DNA of 64,000 nt from Bacilliculturomica massiliensis (GTDB taxonomy: Bacteria; Bacillota; Clostridia; Peptostreptococcales; Anaerovoracaceae). Position numbers and translations under genes: made by a program. Below the pieces are notes generated by a model. The model had not been told where the DNA came from. It was given only the letters and a program-made list of their open reading frames with translations, and did not search any database. Below, one piece after another: positions 19,928 to 28,745 of the stretch (position 1 is its first letter; every line of letters begins with the position of its first letter). The stretch is taken from NCBI RefSeq assembly GCF_900605495.1, contig NZ_LR027599.1, positions 124,001 through 188,000 of the forward strand. Reading direction: 5' to 3'.

Positions 19928-20526
19928 GCCCGTTTCCTCTCCCGGCCGCCGTCAAGCTCCTCCGTGATCCGCTCGTATCGCATCCTTGTCCGTATGGCAG
20001 CCGCCGGTCTGTTGGATATCCCGTTGGGTATCCCGCAACAGTCTGCCATCATGCGTCCGCTGTCGTTCCTGCCGCCCGTCGTCCCGCCGGTCCGCGGCCA
20101 ATCGCATCTGTTTGCCGTCCTGCCGGTCAGCCCTCCCGCCGCCGGCCGTCATCCTGCATCCATCCGTCGTCCCGCCGGTCCGTCCCTCTCGCAGGCGCTT
20201 TCGCCCGGGGAGCGCAAATTTTTCCCCTCTCAGTTAGTCTGCACCGTCTGCCTGAGGGATATGACGAAAATATCTCTTCCTTATTCATGCGCATTCGGAC
20301 GCCGCGCGCGTTTCCGCACAGACGGATCCGCCCGCCGAAAATATTGCAACAATCTATATATATCCCGATCATCGGGCATAAAACATTTTATCACAACAAT
20401 TATTCACAAGCAAGAACATATGTTTTCTTTTTGTTTTCTGTAATGAGGGAAGATAACGCCCTCCGGGCAGGGGATTCCGCATTCCGAAATGTTTTCTGTA
20501 AATCTCCGGCTGCTTCTTAATCCTGC
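19928..20526. other. gap upstream of uvrB and citrate synthase, no gene seen
   Basis: Divergent intergenic region. 19960-20215 is GC-rich with degenerate repeats around CGTCGTCCCGCCGGTCCG (two clear copies). 20290-20520 is AT-rich. Short frames exist on both strands but none has a ribosome site or family resemblance. Confidence 0.5.
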
Positions 20527-20555
20527 TTGTACTCTGCCTGTGAGCGTAGTATAAT
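20527..20555 (+). promoter_or_regulatory. sigma-A promoter of citrate synthase
   Basis: TTGTAC (20527-20532), 17-base spacer, TATAAT (20550-20555). The predicted transcript starts near 20562, about 65 bases before the start codon. Confidence 0.7.
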
Positions 20556-20627
20556 TAATGAAAATTACCCGATTACGTCGAAGATTGTATACTTTATCAC
20601 GCATTGTACCGAAAGGAGGCTGCTGAT

Positions 20628-22019
20628 TTGAAATACATCCATCACACCCATCGCGAGACGAAAGACCTGGAAAAGGTTTTTATCGAAAGCATGACGGACT
20701 CGCTCAAAGAAAAGAACCAGATCGACAATTCCCTGTACGGTAAGTACGACTACGTAAAACGCGGTCTCCGGGACGCCAACGGCGCCGGAGTCGTGGTCGG
20801 ACTGACCAAGGTCGGAGATGTTCACGGCTATCGGATCAACGAAAAACACGAAAAGCTCCCAGACGAGGGCAGGCTGTACTATCGCGGCATCAACGTGGCT
20901 GAGATCGTGGAGAACTGCCTGAAAAACAACCGGTTCGGGTATGAGGAGACCAGCTATCTGCTGTTGTTCGGCGAACTTCCCACGGAAAAGCAGCTGGATA
21001 CATACAAACAGATCCTTGGCGCCAACAGGAGACTTCCCGACGGCTTTGCCCGGGACATGATCCTCACTATGCCCAGCAGAAACATTATGAACAAGCTGTC
21101 CAGAACCGTTCTGGCGCTGTACTCCTACGATCCGGACCCGGACAATACGGAGGCCGGAAACGTGCTGCGGCAGTCCATCAACCTCATCGCCCAGTTCCCG
21201 TCGATCATCGCTTACGCCTATCAGGCCCAGCAGTTCTCGTTCCACAACGAGAGCCTCTACCTGCATCAGCCCGACCCGGGCATGTCCACGGCGGAAACGA
21301 TCCTGCGGCTGCTTCGCCCCACCGGCGAATACACGGAGCTGGAGGCGCGGCTTCTGGACATTTCCCTGATCATCCATGCGGAACACGGCGGCGGAAACAA
21401 TTCCACCTTTACGACCCATCTGATCTCGTCCACCGGCACGGATACCTACGCTGCCATCTCAGCGGCGGTGGGTTCCCTGAAAGGACCCAAGCACGGAGGC
21501 GCCAACATGGCGGTGCCCAACATGATCACCGACCTGAAACGGCACGTAGCTGACATCACGGATCACGGACAGGTGGAGGATTATCTCGTCAAGGTCCTTC
21601 AGGGCGAAGTCAACGATAAGAGCGGCATCATCTACGGTCTGGGCCACGCGGTCTACACCCTGTCCGATCCCAGAACCACTCTGCTGAAGCGCATGGCGCA
21701 GAAGCTGGCGGAAGAACAGGGCAAGATGGACGATTTCCTGCTCTACGACTTCATCGAGCGCCGGGGCCCGGAACTGTTCCACGAGATCAAGGGCACCGAC
21801 AAACCCATGCCCGCCAACGTGGACCTGTACTCGGCCTTCGTCTACAGCGCGCTGAATATCCCCTACGAGATGGCGACGCCCATCTTTGCCACGGCCCGTA
21901 TCTCCGGCTGGTGCGCGCACCGCATCGAGGAACTGGCCGCTCACGGCAAGATCATGCGTCCCGCGTACAAGAGCGTGCAGCCGCCCCGTTCCTATACGCC
22001 TATGGAGGAGCGGGAATAG
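20628..22019 (+). CDS. citrate synthase
   Basis: 463 residues. Condenses acetyl-CoA with oxaloacetate (or propionyl-CoA in methylcitrate synthases). Active-site blocks: the first histidine in HAEHGGGNNSTF, the second in GPKHGGAN, and the aspartate in SDPRTTLL. The start is TTG 20628, eight bases after AAAGGAGG; an in-frame TTG at 20604 precedes the ribosome site and is unlikely. The N-terminal extension before GRLYYRGINV is typical of clostridial citrate synthases. It stands alone with its own promoter and terminator and is convergent with rqcP. No aconitase or isocitrate dehydrogenase is in the window, so a biosynthetic role (glutamate) is only inferred. Confidence 0.93.
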   Translation: MKYIHHTHRETKDLEKVFIESMTDSLKEKNQIDNSLYGKYDYVKRGLRDANGAGVVVGLTKVGDVHGYRINEKHEKLPDEGRLYYRGINVAEIVENCLKNNRFGYEETSYLLLFGELPTEKQLDTYKQILGANRRLPDGFARDMILTMPSRNIMNKLSRTVLALYSYDPDPDNTEAGNVLRQSINLIAQFPSIIAYAYQAQQFSFHNESLYLHQPDPGMSTAETILRLLRPTGEYTELEARLLDISLIIHAEHGGGNNSTFTTHLISSTGTDTYAAISAAVGSLKGPKHGGANMAVPNMITDLKRHVADITDHGQVEDYLVKVLQGEVNDKSGIIYGLGHAVYTLSDPRTTLLKRMAQKLAEEQGKMDDFLLYDFIERRGPELFHEIKGTDKPMPANVDLYSAFVYSALNIPYEMATPIFATARISGWCAHRIEELAAHGKIMRPAYKSVQPPRSYTPMEERE

Positions 22020-22129
22020 CGCTCACGGCGTTGCCGATCGGAAGCGTTTTATTCTCAAAAATTTCATTCCCAATAAAAAACCCGCCGCGGAATCCTTTTC
22101 GCCTTCTTTCGGAGTGATCCGTCAGAGGG

Positions 22130-22156
22130 CCGAAACCAGGGTTTCGGGCGAGTTTT
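22130..22156 (+). terminator. hairpin between citrate synthase and rqcP
   Basis: CCGAAACC-AG-GGTTTCGG (22130-22147), then GCGAGTTTTA. It sits 110 bases after the citrate synthase stop and touches the rqcP stop codon, so it can end transcripts from the left. The stem is short. Confidence 0.55.
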
Positions 22157-22397
22157 ACTGTATGATCTCGTACATGGACGCGGCCATCTCTTTCGTCACA
22201 TGCTCAGGCGTAGCCTTGATCACGGCTTTCAGCTCTGAATTTCCAAAACGGATTAGGATCTCGTCCCCTTCCTTCACCTCGGCGCCGGGCTTGGCCGGTT
22301 TGCCGTTCAAAAAGATCCGCTCCTGTTCGCAGGCTTCTTTCGCCACCGTACGGCGCTTGATTAGCCTGGAGTTCTTTAAAAATTTGTCGATCCTCAT
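22155..22397 (-). CDS. rqcP: S4-domain RNA-binding protein RqcP (YabO)
   Basis: 80 residues, almost entirely an S4 RNA-binding domain (MRIDKFLKNSRLIKRRTVAKE, then NGKPAKPGAEVKEGDEI). RqcP (YabO) binds the stalled 50S subunit with RqcH and stabilises tRNA during alanine tailing in ribosome quality control. The gene order mazG / hup / rqcP matches other Clostridia. In Bacillus, yabP and yabQ follow; here the next gene is the convergent citrate synthase, so they are absent. Confidence 0.9.
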   Translation of the reverse strand: MRIDKFLKNSRLIKRRTVAKEACEQERIFLNGKPAKPGAEVKEGDEILIRFGNSELKAVIKATPEHVTKEMAASMYEIIQ

Positions 22398-22439
22398 AAT
22401 TTCCCCTTTCAGCCGGTCTTCCGCAGTCTGTCTGCGGAG

Positions 22440-22620
22440 CGTGATGTGTTTCCTCGGTCTCGCTGCCGGGCGTGGATGTGTGTCGTCTCGGTCTCGCCGC
22501 CGGGCGTCGATCTGTTTCCGTCGGTCTCACCGCCAGGCATCGATCTGCCTCCGTCGGTCTCGTCTCCGGGCCTCCAGCGATTTCGCCGCCGGGCGTCGAT
22601 CTGTCTCCCCGGCTTCGTCC
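22440..22620. repeat. about 33-bp tandem repeat between hup and rqcP
   Basis: Five imperfect units, each with GGTCTCGCCGCCGGGCGTCG followed by ATCTGT and a short end. They are more diverged than the uvrA arrays. The block sits in the hup-rqcP gap within the operon, downstream of the hup terminator. Confidence 0.75.
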
Positions 22621-22636
22621 GATCCCATCTCCCGTC

Positions 22637-22662
22637 AAAAAAGAGCAGCCCGAAGACTGCTC
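22637..22662 (-). terminator. terminator of hup
   Basis: Minus strand: GAGCAG-TCTTCGGG-CTGCTC, then TTTTTTGACGGG. It lies 15 bases after the hup stop. With it in place, much of the rqcP transcript may depend on read-through. Confidence 0.8.
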
Positions 22663-22676
22663 TCGTTTTATTAAGC

Positions 22677-22955
22677 TTATTTGTTTACAGCGTCTTTCAG
22701 AGCCTTTCCAGCCTTGAATACGGGAGCCTTTGCAGCGGCGATCTTGATCACTTCGCCCGGCTTTCTGGGGTTTCTGCCCTGTCTCGCCTTTCTGTCTCTC
22801 GTTTCAAAAGTTCCAAATCCGATGAGCTGTACCTTATCGCCCTTTACCAGAGCTTCCTCAACGCTTACAACAAACGCATTAACAGCAGCTTCTGCATCTT
22901 TCTTTGTGAATCCTGTTTTTTCCGCCACGCTGGCGATTAATTCCGCTTTATTCAC
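22677..22955 (-). CDS. hup: HU family DNA-binding protein
   Basis: 92 residues, exactly HU length. [19 protein letters not shown] at the N-terminus, [18 protein letters not shown] with the DNA-intercalating arm and its RNP tip, and [15 protein letters not shown] at the end. A nucleoid architectural protein that binds as a homodimer. The start is GTG 22955, eight bases after AAAGGAGG. The frame is open much further upstream, but that part overlaps mazG and is not HU-like. Confidence 0.95.
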   Translation of the reverse strand: MNKAELIASVAEKTGFTKKDAEAAVNAFVVSVEEALVKGDKVQLIGFGTFETRDRKARQGRNPRKPGEVIKIAAAKAPVFKAGKALKDAVNK

Positions 22956-23010
22956 GAATGTAACCTCCTTTAAATTTGAAAAGATATTAATTTGAAAAAG
23001 CACATGACGA

Positions 23011-23844
23011 CTACTTTTCTTTGGATTTGGCCTGTTCCCACAGCTCGTCCATTTCCGCAAGAGTCATGTCCGGCAAAACACGCCCCTGGTCCCGCGCTGT
23101 ATCTTCGATATAGCCAAACCGCCGAATAAACTTGTCCGCGGTAAAGTGCAAAGCCTCCTCCGGATCAATATGAAGAAATCTCGCCACATTCACCACCGCA
23201 AAAAGCAAGTCACCAACCTCTTCTTTGATGTGGTCCATATCGCAGCCATCATAGATCTCCAACAGCTCAGCAGTCTCTTCCTTCACCTTTTCAAAGGCTT
23301 CATCCACAGAATCCCAGTCAAAACCTACTTCAGCCGCTTTCCGCTGCACTTTGTCGCTGAGAAGCAGCGCCGGAAGTGATTTCGGTATGCTTTTCATGGA
23401 ATCTGTCTGTGACCTCGCCCCGTGCTCGTTCCTTTTCACATTCTCCCATCTTTCCAGCACATTGTCAATAGTTTCTGCCTGATTGCCCTCAATTTTTGCG
23501 CCTTTTTCGTCAAAAACATGGGGGTGCCGGCGGATCATTTTGTCGGAAACACGATTGGCAACCGTTTTCAGACTGAATCTTCCAGATTCTTCTCCGATCT
23601 CAGAGTGCATGACCACCTGAAGCAGCACGTCGCCCAGCTCTTCCTCCAGATTATCCGCATCTTTTTTTTCTATCGCGTCGATCACTTCATAAGTCTCTTC
23701 GATCAGGCAGCGCCGCAGCGATTCGTGCGTCTGTTCCCTGTCCCAGGGGCAGCCGTTTTCACCCCGGAGAATGTGGATGATCTCTTTGAGACGTTCCACC
23801 GCTTCCGCGTCAGTCTCCGCCGGCCTATAGTATTCCTCATACAT
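23011..23844 (-). CDS. mazG: nucleoside triphosphate pyrophosphohydrolase MazG
   Basis: 277 residues. All-alpha NTP-PPase with two MazG domains. The first contains [19 protein letters not shown], then [14 protein letters not shown] and [17 protein letters not shown] with Mg-binding acidic residues. The second is less conserved ([16 protein letters not shown], then [17 protein letters not shown]). It hydrolyses (d)NTPs to NMP plus PPi and cleans up damaged nucleotides. In Bacillus and Clostridia mazG sits between the spoVB-like flippase gene and rqcP, as here. Confidence 0.95.
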   Translation of the reverse strand: MYEEYYRPAETDAEAVERLKEIIHILRGENGCPWDREQTHESLRRCLIEETYEVIDAIEKKDADNLEEELGDVLLQVVMHSEIGEESGRFSLKTVANRVSDKMIRRHPHVFDEKGAKIEGNQAETIDNVLERWENVKRNEHGARSQTDSMKSIPKSLPALLLSDKVQRKAAEVGFDWDSVDEAFEKVKEETAELLEIYDGCDMDHIKEEVGDLLFAVVNVARFLHIDPEEALHFTADKFIRRFGYIEDTARDQGRVLPDMTLAEMDELWEQAKSKEK

Positions 23845-23904
23845 AATATCTTACTCTCACTTTCTCTTTTCCGGGGACCCGCCGTGGGGTCTCCTCCGCC
23901 CGCT

Positions 23905-25530
23905 TTATTTTCCGAATTTACCAGCCAGCTTGGCGATCTTGTCGCCCTTTGGCAGCATGGACAGCTCCTGCGGAGTGATCGTCTTCGTGGCGAAGATCAT
24001 CACAATGTAGACGATACCGCCCACGGCCACAGCAAGAAGCGTGGCCAGCGAATTTCCCAGCACGCCCACGATCAGCCGGTGAGCGCCCCAGGCGCAGACG
24101 CTCATGGCCAGCACCGAGATCAGCGGCCGCAGGAAAACCTGACCCGCGCTGAAATCGGCCTTCGTGTACTTTTTCACAGCCGCCAGATTCAGCAGGAAAG
24201 TCACGATGTAAGTGGCCACGGTCCCGATAGCGGCTCCTTTGACGTTGATGGATTCCACACCAGTCAGATAGAAGGTGCAGGCCACCTTGACCAGAGCGCC
24301 GATAAAAAGATTGCGCACGGGTATATTCTGCTTGCCGATCCCCTGAAGGATACCTGTCAGGGTCTGGATGCCGGACAGGAAGATGATCCCCAAAGCCAGA
24401 ATAAACAGCAGCGGCGCTGCGCTGACTGCGCTGGCTTTTTCCAGCGGATACAGCAGCAGCATGATCGGTTCTGACAGCGTCATCATGCCGAAGGCGCAGG
24501 GCATGGCGATGATCATGGCCGTGCGCAGTCCGGTACTGACGTTAAATCGCAGAAACTCCATATCCCGACGCTGGTGAGCCGCGGCGATCGTGGGCACCAG
24601 ACTGATGGCGATCGCCTGGATCAGGACCTGAGGAAGATTGATCAGCGGCGCGGCGAAGCCCGACAGTTCACCGTACATGGCCTGTGCAGATTCTGACGTA
24701 TAGCCGATATCCACCAGACGATTCATAACGATCTGCAAGTCGATCATATTCATGAGGGGCATGATCGCAGCCCCGATGGTGATGGGCAGCGCGATGATGA
24801 AGATCCGCACCAGGATGCGGCCGGAACTCTCTCCGCTGGATTTTGAACCGCTTCTGCGGATCTTCTGCGCAATGGCTTTTTTGTGAAGCAGGTAGATCAG
24901 CGCAATGACCAGCAGGCCGAACGCGCTTCCCGCCGTCGCTCCGAAGGACGCCCCCGCAGCGGCCACCTCCAGCCCTTTCTTTGCAAGCACGATAGCCAGC
25001 GTCAGGCCTACCGCTACGCGGAAAAGCTGCTCGAAGATCTGAGAACACGCCGTGGGCTTCATGTTCTGCGTGCCCTGAAAATATCCGCGGAAGGCCGCCA
25101 TCAGCGATACCAGCAGGAGGGCTGGCGCAATGGCCCGGATGGCCAGCACCGCCTCATCCATATTTGCGGACTTCGCATAGGCGTCCGCTCCGAAATACAA
25201 TATTGAAGAAGAAAGGGTGCCGATGATCAAAAGCAACAGAAAAGAAACTTTGAACACCCGGTGCGCTTCGTAGTGATTGCCCTCCGCGCAGCGCTCAGCC
25301 ACCATGCGGGAGATCGCTACGGGGATCCCCGCCGTAGATATGGTAAGAAACAGATTATAGATCGGATACGCAGTCTGATAGTATCCCATCCCCACCGCAC
25401 CGATGATATTGGCCAGCGGAATGCGGAAAAACGCTCCCATCAGCTTGATCAGCACCGCCGCCCCGGCCAGTATGGCCGCACCCTGCAAAAACGATTTCTT
25501 TTTAACTTCCCTGGTCTCATTTGCTCCCAT
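23905..25530 (-). CDS. MOP-superfamily lipid flippase (YtgP / SpoVB type)
   Basis: 541 residues with about 14 membrane segments, of the polysaccharide transporter / MurJ-like branch. The N-terminal FLQGAAILAGAAVLIKLMGA and RIPLANIIGAVGMGYYQTAYP are typical of the SpoVB/YtgP group. Such proteins move lipid-linked precursors (lipid II or a relative) across the membrane. Positioned between spoVT and mazG, where B. subtilis has yabM, it is the positional equivalent of that gene. Whether it acts in vegetative wall synthesis or in sporulation cannot be told from sequence. Confidence 0.9.
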   Translation of the reverse strand: MGANETREVKKKSFLQGAAILAGAAVLIKLMGAFFRIPLANIIGAVGMGYYQTAYPIYNLFLTISTAGIPVAISRMVAERCAEGNHYEAHRVFKVSFLLLLIIGTLSSSILYFGADAYAKSANMDEAVLAIRAIAPALLLVSLMAAFRGYFQGTQNMKPTACSQIFEQLFRVAVGLTLAIVLAKKGLEVAAAGASFGATAGSAFGLLVIALIYLLHKKAIAQKIRRSGSKSSGESSGRILVRIFIIALPITIGAAIMPLMNMIDLQIVMNRLVDIGYTSESAQAMYGELSGFAAPLINLPQVLIQAIAISLVPTIAAAHQRRDMEFLRFNVSTGLRTAMIIAMPCAFGMMTLSEPIMLLLYPLEKASAVSAAPLLFILALGIIFLSGIQTLTGILQGIGKQNIPVRNLFIGALVKVACTFYLTGVESINVKGAAIGTVATYIVTFLLNLAAVKKYTKADFSAGQVFLRPLISVLAMSVCAWGAHRLIVGVLGNSLATLLAVAVGGIVYIVMIFATKTITPQELSMLPKGDKIAKLAGKFGK

Positions 25531-25679
25531 AGTTACCTATCCCTCATTTTCCATATCATTTCAGGCTTGCTCCGGTCCCCGCGCCATAGGCGGCGGCCAC
25601 GGGCCATCGCCGCCGCATCCTGCCCGGCCTCTGCATTCGTTTCCGCCGTTCCGGAACCGTGCCTGTTGATTGCCTACCC

Positions 25680-25925
25680 GCCATTGCGCGGCCGCGCCTG
25701 TTGATTGCGGCCGTCCTTCTGGGCGCCGTGCCTGTTGATTACGCTCCTGGCCTTCCGTGGCCGTACCGATTCATTGCGTTCCTGGCCTTCCGGGGCCGCA
25801 CCGATTCATTGCGCTCCTGGCCTTCCGGGGCCGCACCGATTCATTGCGCTCCTGGCCTTCCGGGGCCGCACCGATTCATTGCGCTCCTGGCCTTCCTGGG
25901 CCGCGCCTGTTCATTGCGGGGCTGT
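25680..25925. repeat. 35-bp tandem repeat, at least five copies
   Basis: Units starting at 25751, 25786, 25821, 25856 and 25891 read CCTTCCGGGGCCGCACCGAT then TCATTGCGCTCCTGG. The third and fourth are identical. Diverged copies (CGCGCCTGTTGATTGCG) extend left to about 25680. The rest of the gap 25531-26122 holds no recognisable gene; 25975-26045 is AT-rich. Confidence 0.92.
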
Positions 25926-26122
25926 CATTCCGTTGGCTGGGACAACGAGCGTCCGCTCCGGCCTGAATCAGCGCTATAATAATATAATTGCGCCGGCCCG
26001 GCTATTATACCATAATGTGGGCAGATCGTCACAGTTTAATTAGCCTTTTCACCCGTCGTCCCCGTATCAGCGCACCCCTCCATGCAGTATCCGGCTCCGG
26101 ATACTGATCAGCTGGAAGCCGC

Positions 26123-26854
26123 TCACTTTCTCGCCTTTATGATCAAAAAAGTCGGCTTAATAAATTCTTTCGCCAGCTCCGGGAGTTCCTCCAGCGCCCA
26201 TTTACCCGGAAGGGGTTCCACGAGCTCTTCGATTACGAAGCCCGCCTGAGCCAGCGTCGTAACGATCTCTCCCATAGTGCGGTGATAATTCTCCACACCG
26301 TCCACGAACCAGGCGCCAACGCGCCGGCCGCCGGCCGCGTAATCGGAAAAAGTATAGGACACGCATTGACCGTCCACCGTATTGTAATGCCCACGGCAGT
26401 CCACTGTCGCGGTGACGATAGGGTGTTCCTGCGAGTACAGCAGCCGGCCCCCCGCTCTCAGCAGGCGGTATAAATTTCCGGCCAGTCTTTGAAAATCCGC
26501 CGCATAGTGGAAGGCCAGGGAACTGTAGATCAGATCGAATTCCTGTGTCAGCCCGCCGAGTTCCTCCATGTCCATCTGCAGGTATTCCACATCAGGGTGA
26601 CTGTACTCCCGTCTCGCCAATTCCAGCATTTTTCGGGAGATATCCACGCCGATGACCTGTTTTGCTCCGCTCTGTGCAAATAAATAGCTTTCCCTCCCGT
26701 AACCGCAGCCGATATCGAGGACGGTTTTTCCTCTGACGTCAGGCAGTAGTTTTCTCATGGCAGGCTGTTCCAACAGATCGTTGTAATTTTTTCCGCGCCG
26801 CAGCTTTATGTATTCTGAAAAGAAAACGTTATTGTCAAAGATATTCTGACCCAT
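26123..26854 (-). CDS. class I SAM-dependent methyltransferase
   Basis: 243 residues. Motif I VLDIGCGYGRES (about residue 48) binds SAM; motif II is VIGVDISRKML; a later block is YDLIYSSLAFHYAADFQRL. It resembles ubiquinone/menaquinone- or tRNA-type small-molecule methyltransferases, but the substrate is unknown. The start has GGGAGG upstream. It is an addition between spoVT and the flippase gene, where B. subtilis has none, flanked on both sides by repeat-filled gaps. Confidence 0.88.
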   Translation of the reverse strand: MGQNIFDNNVFFSEYIKLRRGKNYNDLLEQPAMRKLLPDVRGKTVLDIGCGYGRESYLFAQSGAKQVIGVDISRKMLELARREYSHPDVEYLQMDMEELGGLTQEFDLIYSSLAFHYAADFQRLAGNLYRLLRAGGRLLYSQEHPIVTATVDCRGHYNTVDGQCVSYTFSDYAAGGRRVGAWFVDGVENYHRTMGEIVTTLAQAGFVIEELVEPLPGKWALEELPELAKEFIKPTFLIIKARK

Positions 26855-27851
26855 GAGCGCCTCCCTTTTCCTGTTTTTTCATCTGGACTTATTCGACTTA
26901 TCCTACCACACCGCAGGTCGATTTTCAAGGAACATAACGATGACAGGCGTGGGCGTGAAACATAAGCGGCGGCTTTGAGATCTAAAATGATCTATTTTTT
27001 CTTTTTGCCCTCTCCCACACCCTAAAAAGGAAAAAATAGAAGCCGCAACAGGCTTTTCAAATTGTTTGCCTTGTCGATTTATGTCGCTTTTTTCTTTTTG
27101 AATGCAATTTTATTTAAATACGAAAAAATACTTTCCACATATTGTATGATTGATTTATTTTAACCATTTTCTTTTCGTTTTTGATCCTCTTTTTCCGGCA
27201 AAAAGAAAAAATCCAGAAAACGATCCGCACACTTTCCTTTTTCGGCCGGCCGCGGTCACTTTCCCACTTATCCCGCCACGCACCAGAGCGATTTATGTCA
27301 TTATACATCTTGTCTTCCAGTATTTTTATGTACGAAAAGGGGGACATGGGATCGATTTTCTGCCGCTGATCCACTTTACCTAATAAAAAAGACGGAGCCG
27401 GAGATTTTCTGCACTCCAGCGTCAGCCCGTCCTCTCTCAAACATCCGTTTTATATCGGCCCATCTTCATCCGGCCGGCAGTCCGCCGCACCCGATCAGCT
27501 ATCCGCCGCGTCTAGCCAGCCGGTCACCGCGCCCACCTGGTCATTCACCGCCGCGTCCGGCCATGCAACCGTTGCATCCAGTCAGCCGACCGTCGCGTCC
27601 GCCTGGCCATGCAATCGCCTCATCCGTCCAGCCATGCAACCGTCGCATCCAATCAGCCGACCGTCGCGTCCGCCCAGTCATGCAACCGTCGCGTCCGCCC
27701 AGCCGGCCGCCGTCTCCAGTCGGTCTTCTGCCCCAGCCCTCTGCCATGTTTGTTCGGCCATCCAACCGTCATGGCCATCTGTCGCGTCCGCCCGGCCGGC
27801 CTGTCGTCCCAGCTCTCTGCCATGCAGCCGCCGCCCGGCCATCCGCCGCGT
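26855..27851. other. long gap between spoVT and the methyltransferase
   Basis: 26975-27400 is AT-rich and contains a long imperfect inverted repeat (TCTATTTTTTCTTTTT at 26990 against AAAAAGGAAAAAATAGA near 27026-27042). A 108-codon frame on the minus strand (27114-27440) has no ribosome site or family resemblance. 27500-27850 is GC-rich with repeats of CATGCAACCGTCGC and CAGCCGACCGTCGCGTCCGC (27560-27720). No gene called. Confidence 0.5.
27560..27720. repeat. imperfect tandem repeat downstream of spoVT
   Basis: The words GCATCCAATCAGCCGACCG, TCGCGTCCGCC and CATGCAACCGTCGC recur three to four times with spacing of about 30-70 bp, as a compound minisatellite. Confidence 0.7.
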
Positions 27852-28397
27852 CTAATTGTCCATCTGCCGTGCCAGGAAGTCCGCGCCGATCTCCGCCGTC
27901 TTTACGGTGGTATCGTCAAAGGTCCCGCGCTTTGCCATGAAGATCACCGTGCCGATGCAGTCGCCCTGTACCACCACCGGGACCACCACCTGCTCAGGAT
28001 GGTCGGCTCCGGGCACATCGTCAAATATAATGCTCTCCAGACGCGTCACACCCTTGAAACGCTGTGTCTTCTTTTCCTTCATCACCTGTTCGATAGCGGG
28101 GTTTACTCTCTTTTCCAGATACTCCTTCTTCGGTCCTCCGGAAAAAGCGATGACCTGATCGGTATCCGTGACCGCCACAGCGCATTCCAGAATGGCTGCC
28201 GCCGCCTCCGCGTATTCCGCCGCAAATTCATTCAGTTCGCCGATGGGCGAATATTTTTTCAGGATGACCTCGCCTTCGCGGTCGGTGAAGATCTCCAGGG
28301 GATCTCCCTCTCTGATGCGAAGTGTTCTTCTGATTTCTTTCGGAATCACCACTCGTCCCAGATCGTCTATTCTTCTCACTATTCCCGTTGCTTTCAT
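27852..28397 (-). CDS. spoVT: stage V sporulation protein T (AbrB-type regulator)
   Basis: 181 residues. The N-terminal SpoVT/AbrB swapped-hairpin DNA-binding domain is almost invariant (MKATGIVRRIDDLGRVVIPK, then EIRRTLRIREGDPLEIF). A GAF-like C-terminal domain follows (residues 60-178). In spore formers it modulates sigma-G-dependent genes. Its presence upstream of the YtgP-type flippase, mazG, hup and rqcP is the Bacillus/Clostridium arrangement. It suggests sporulation ancestry but does not prove that this organism sporulates. Confidence 0.95.
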   Translation of the reverse strand: MKATGIVRRIDDLGRVVIPKEIRRTLRIREGDPLEIFTDREGEVILKKYSPIGELNEFAAEYAEAAAAILECAVAVTDTDQVIAFSGGPKKEYLEKRVNPAIEQVMKEKKTQRFKGVTRLESIIFDDVPGADHPEQVVVPVVVQGDCIGTVIFMAKRGTFDDTTVKTAEIGADFLARQMDN

Positions 28398-28542
28398 AAA
28401 AACAATCCTTTCATCTATTTTTTATTTCAGATAATCTGCCGCTTTTTCAGCTGTCTCTATTGTTCACTTCATCAGGAAAATTATACATACGGCGAGAAAA
28501 ATTAAAGACGGCCCCAGCTGTGCAGGACAACTATTTTTGAAT

Positions 28543-28587
28543 CAAAAAAACACCCTGACCGAGCGTTGTCTCCAACGCTGTCAGGGT
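28543..28587 (-). terminator. terminator upstream of spoVT
   Basis: Minus strand: ACCCTGACAGCGTTGGAGAC, then AACGCTCGGTCAGGGT and TTTTTTT. Stem of about 15 bp with one bulge region and a run of seven T. It isolates spoVT from the threonine aldolase transcript. Confidence 0.85.
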
Positions 28588-28653
28588 CCCTGTCCAGCGC
28601 AAAAAAATTCCTTATTATTCACACCACAAAAAAAGCGGCGCAGAATACGGGCC

Positions 28654-28700
28654 GGACCGCCGGAATGAAAGACAGATCTTTCACTCCGGCAGACCGGTCC
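28654..28700 (-). terminator. hairpin after threonine aldolase
   Basis: CCGGAATGAAAGA (28661-28673) pairs with TCTTTCACTCCGG (28678-28690), with outer GGACCG / CGGTCC pairing. A poly-A run at 28629-28635 would give T's on the minus strand about 18 bases after the stem. It is either a weak terminator or the first half of a double terminator with 28543-28587. Confidence 0.55.
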
Positions 28701-28745
28701 GCGGCTGCCCCGCCGGTTCCCCGCCGATCTGAAAAAATAAAACGT

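Noticed and set aside
27114-27440. 108-codon frame in the AT-rich part of the spoVT gap
   Set aside because: No ribosome site, unusual composition, and it spans low-complexity AT-rich sequence.
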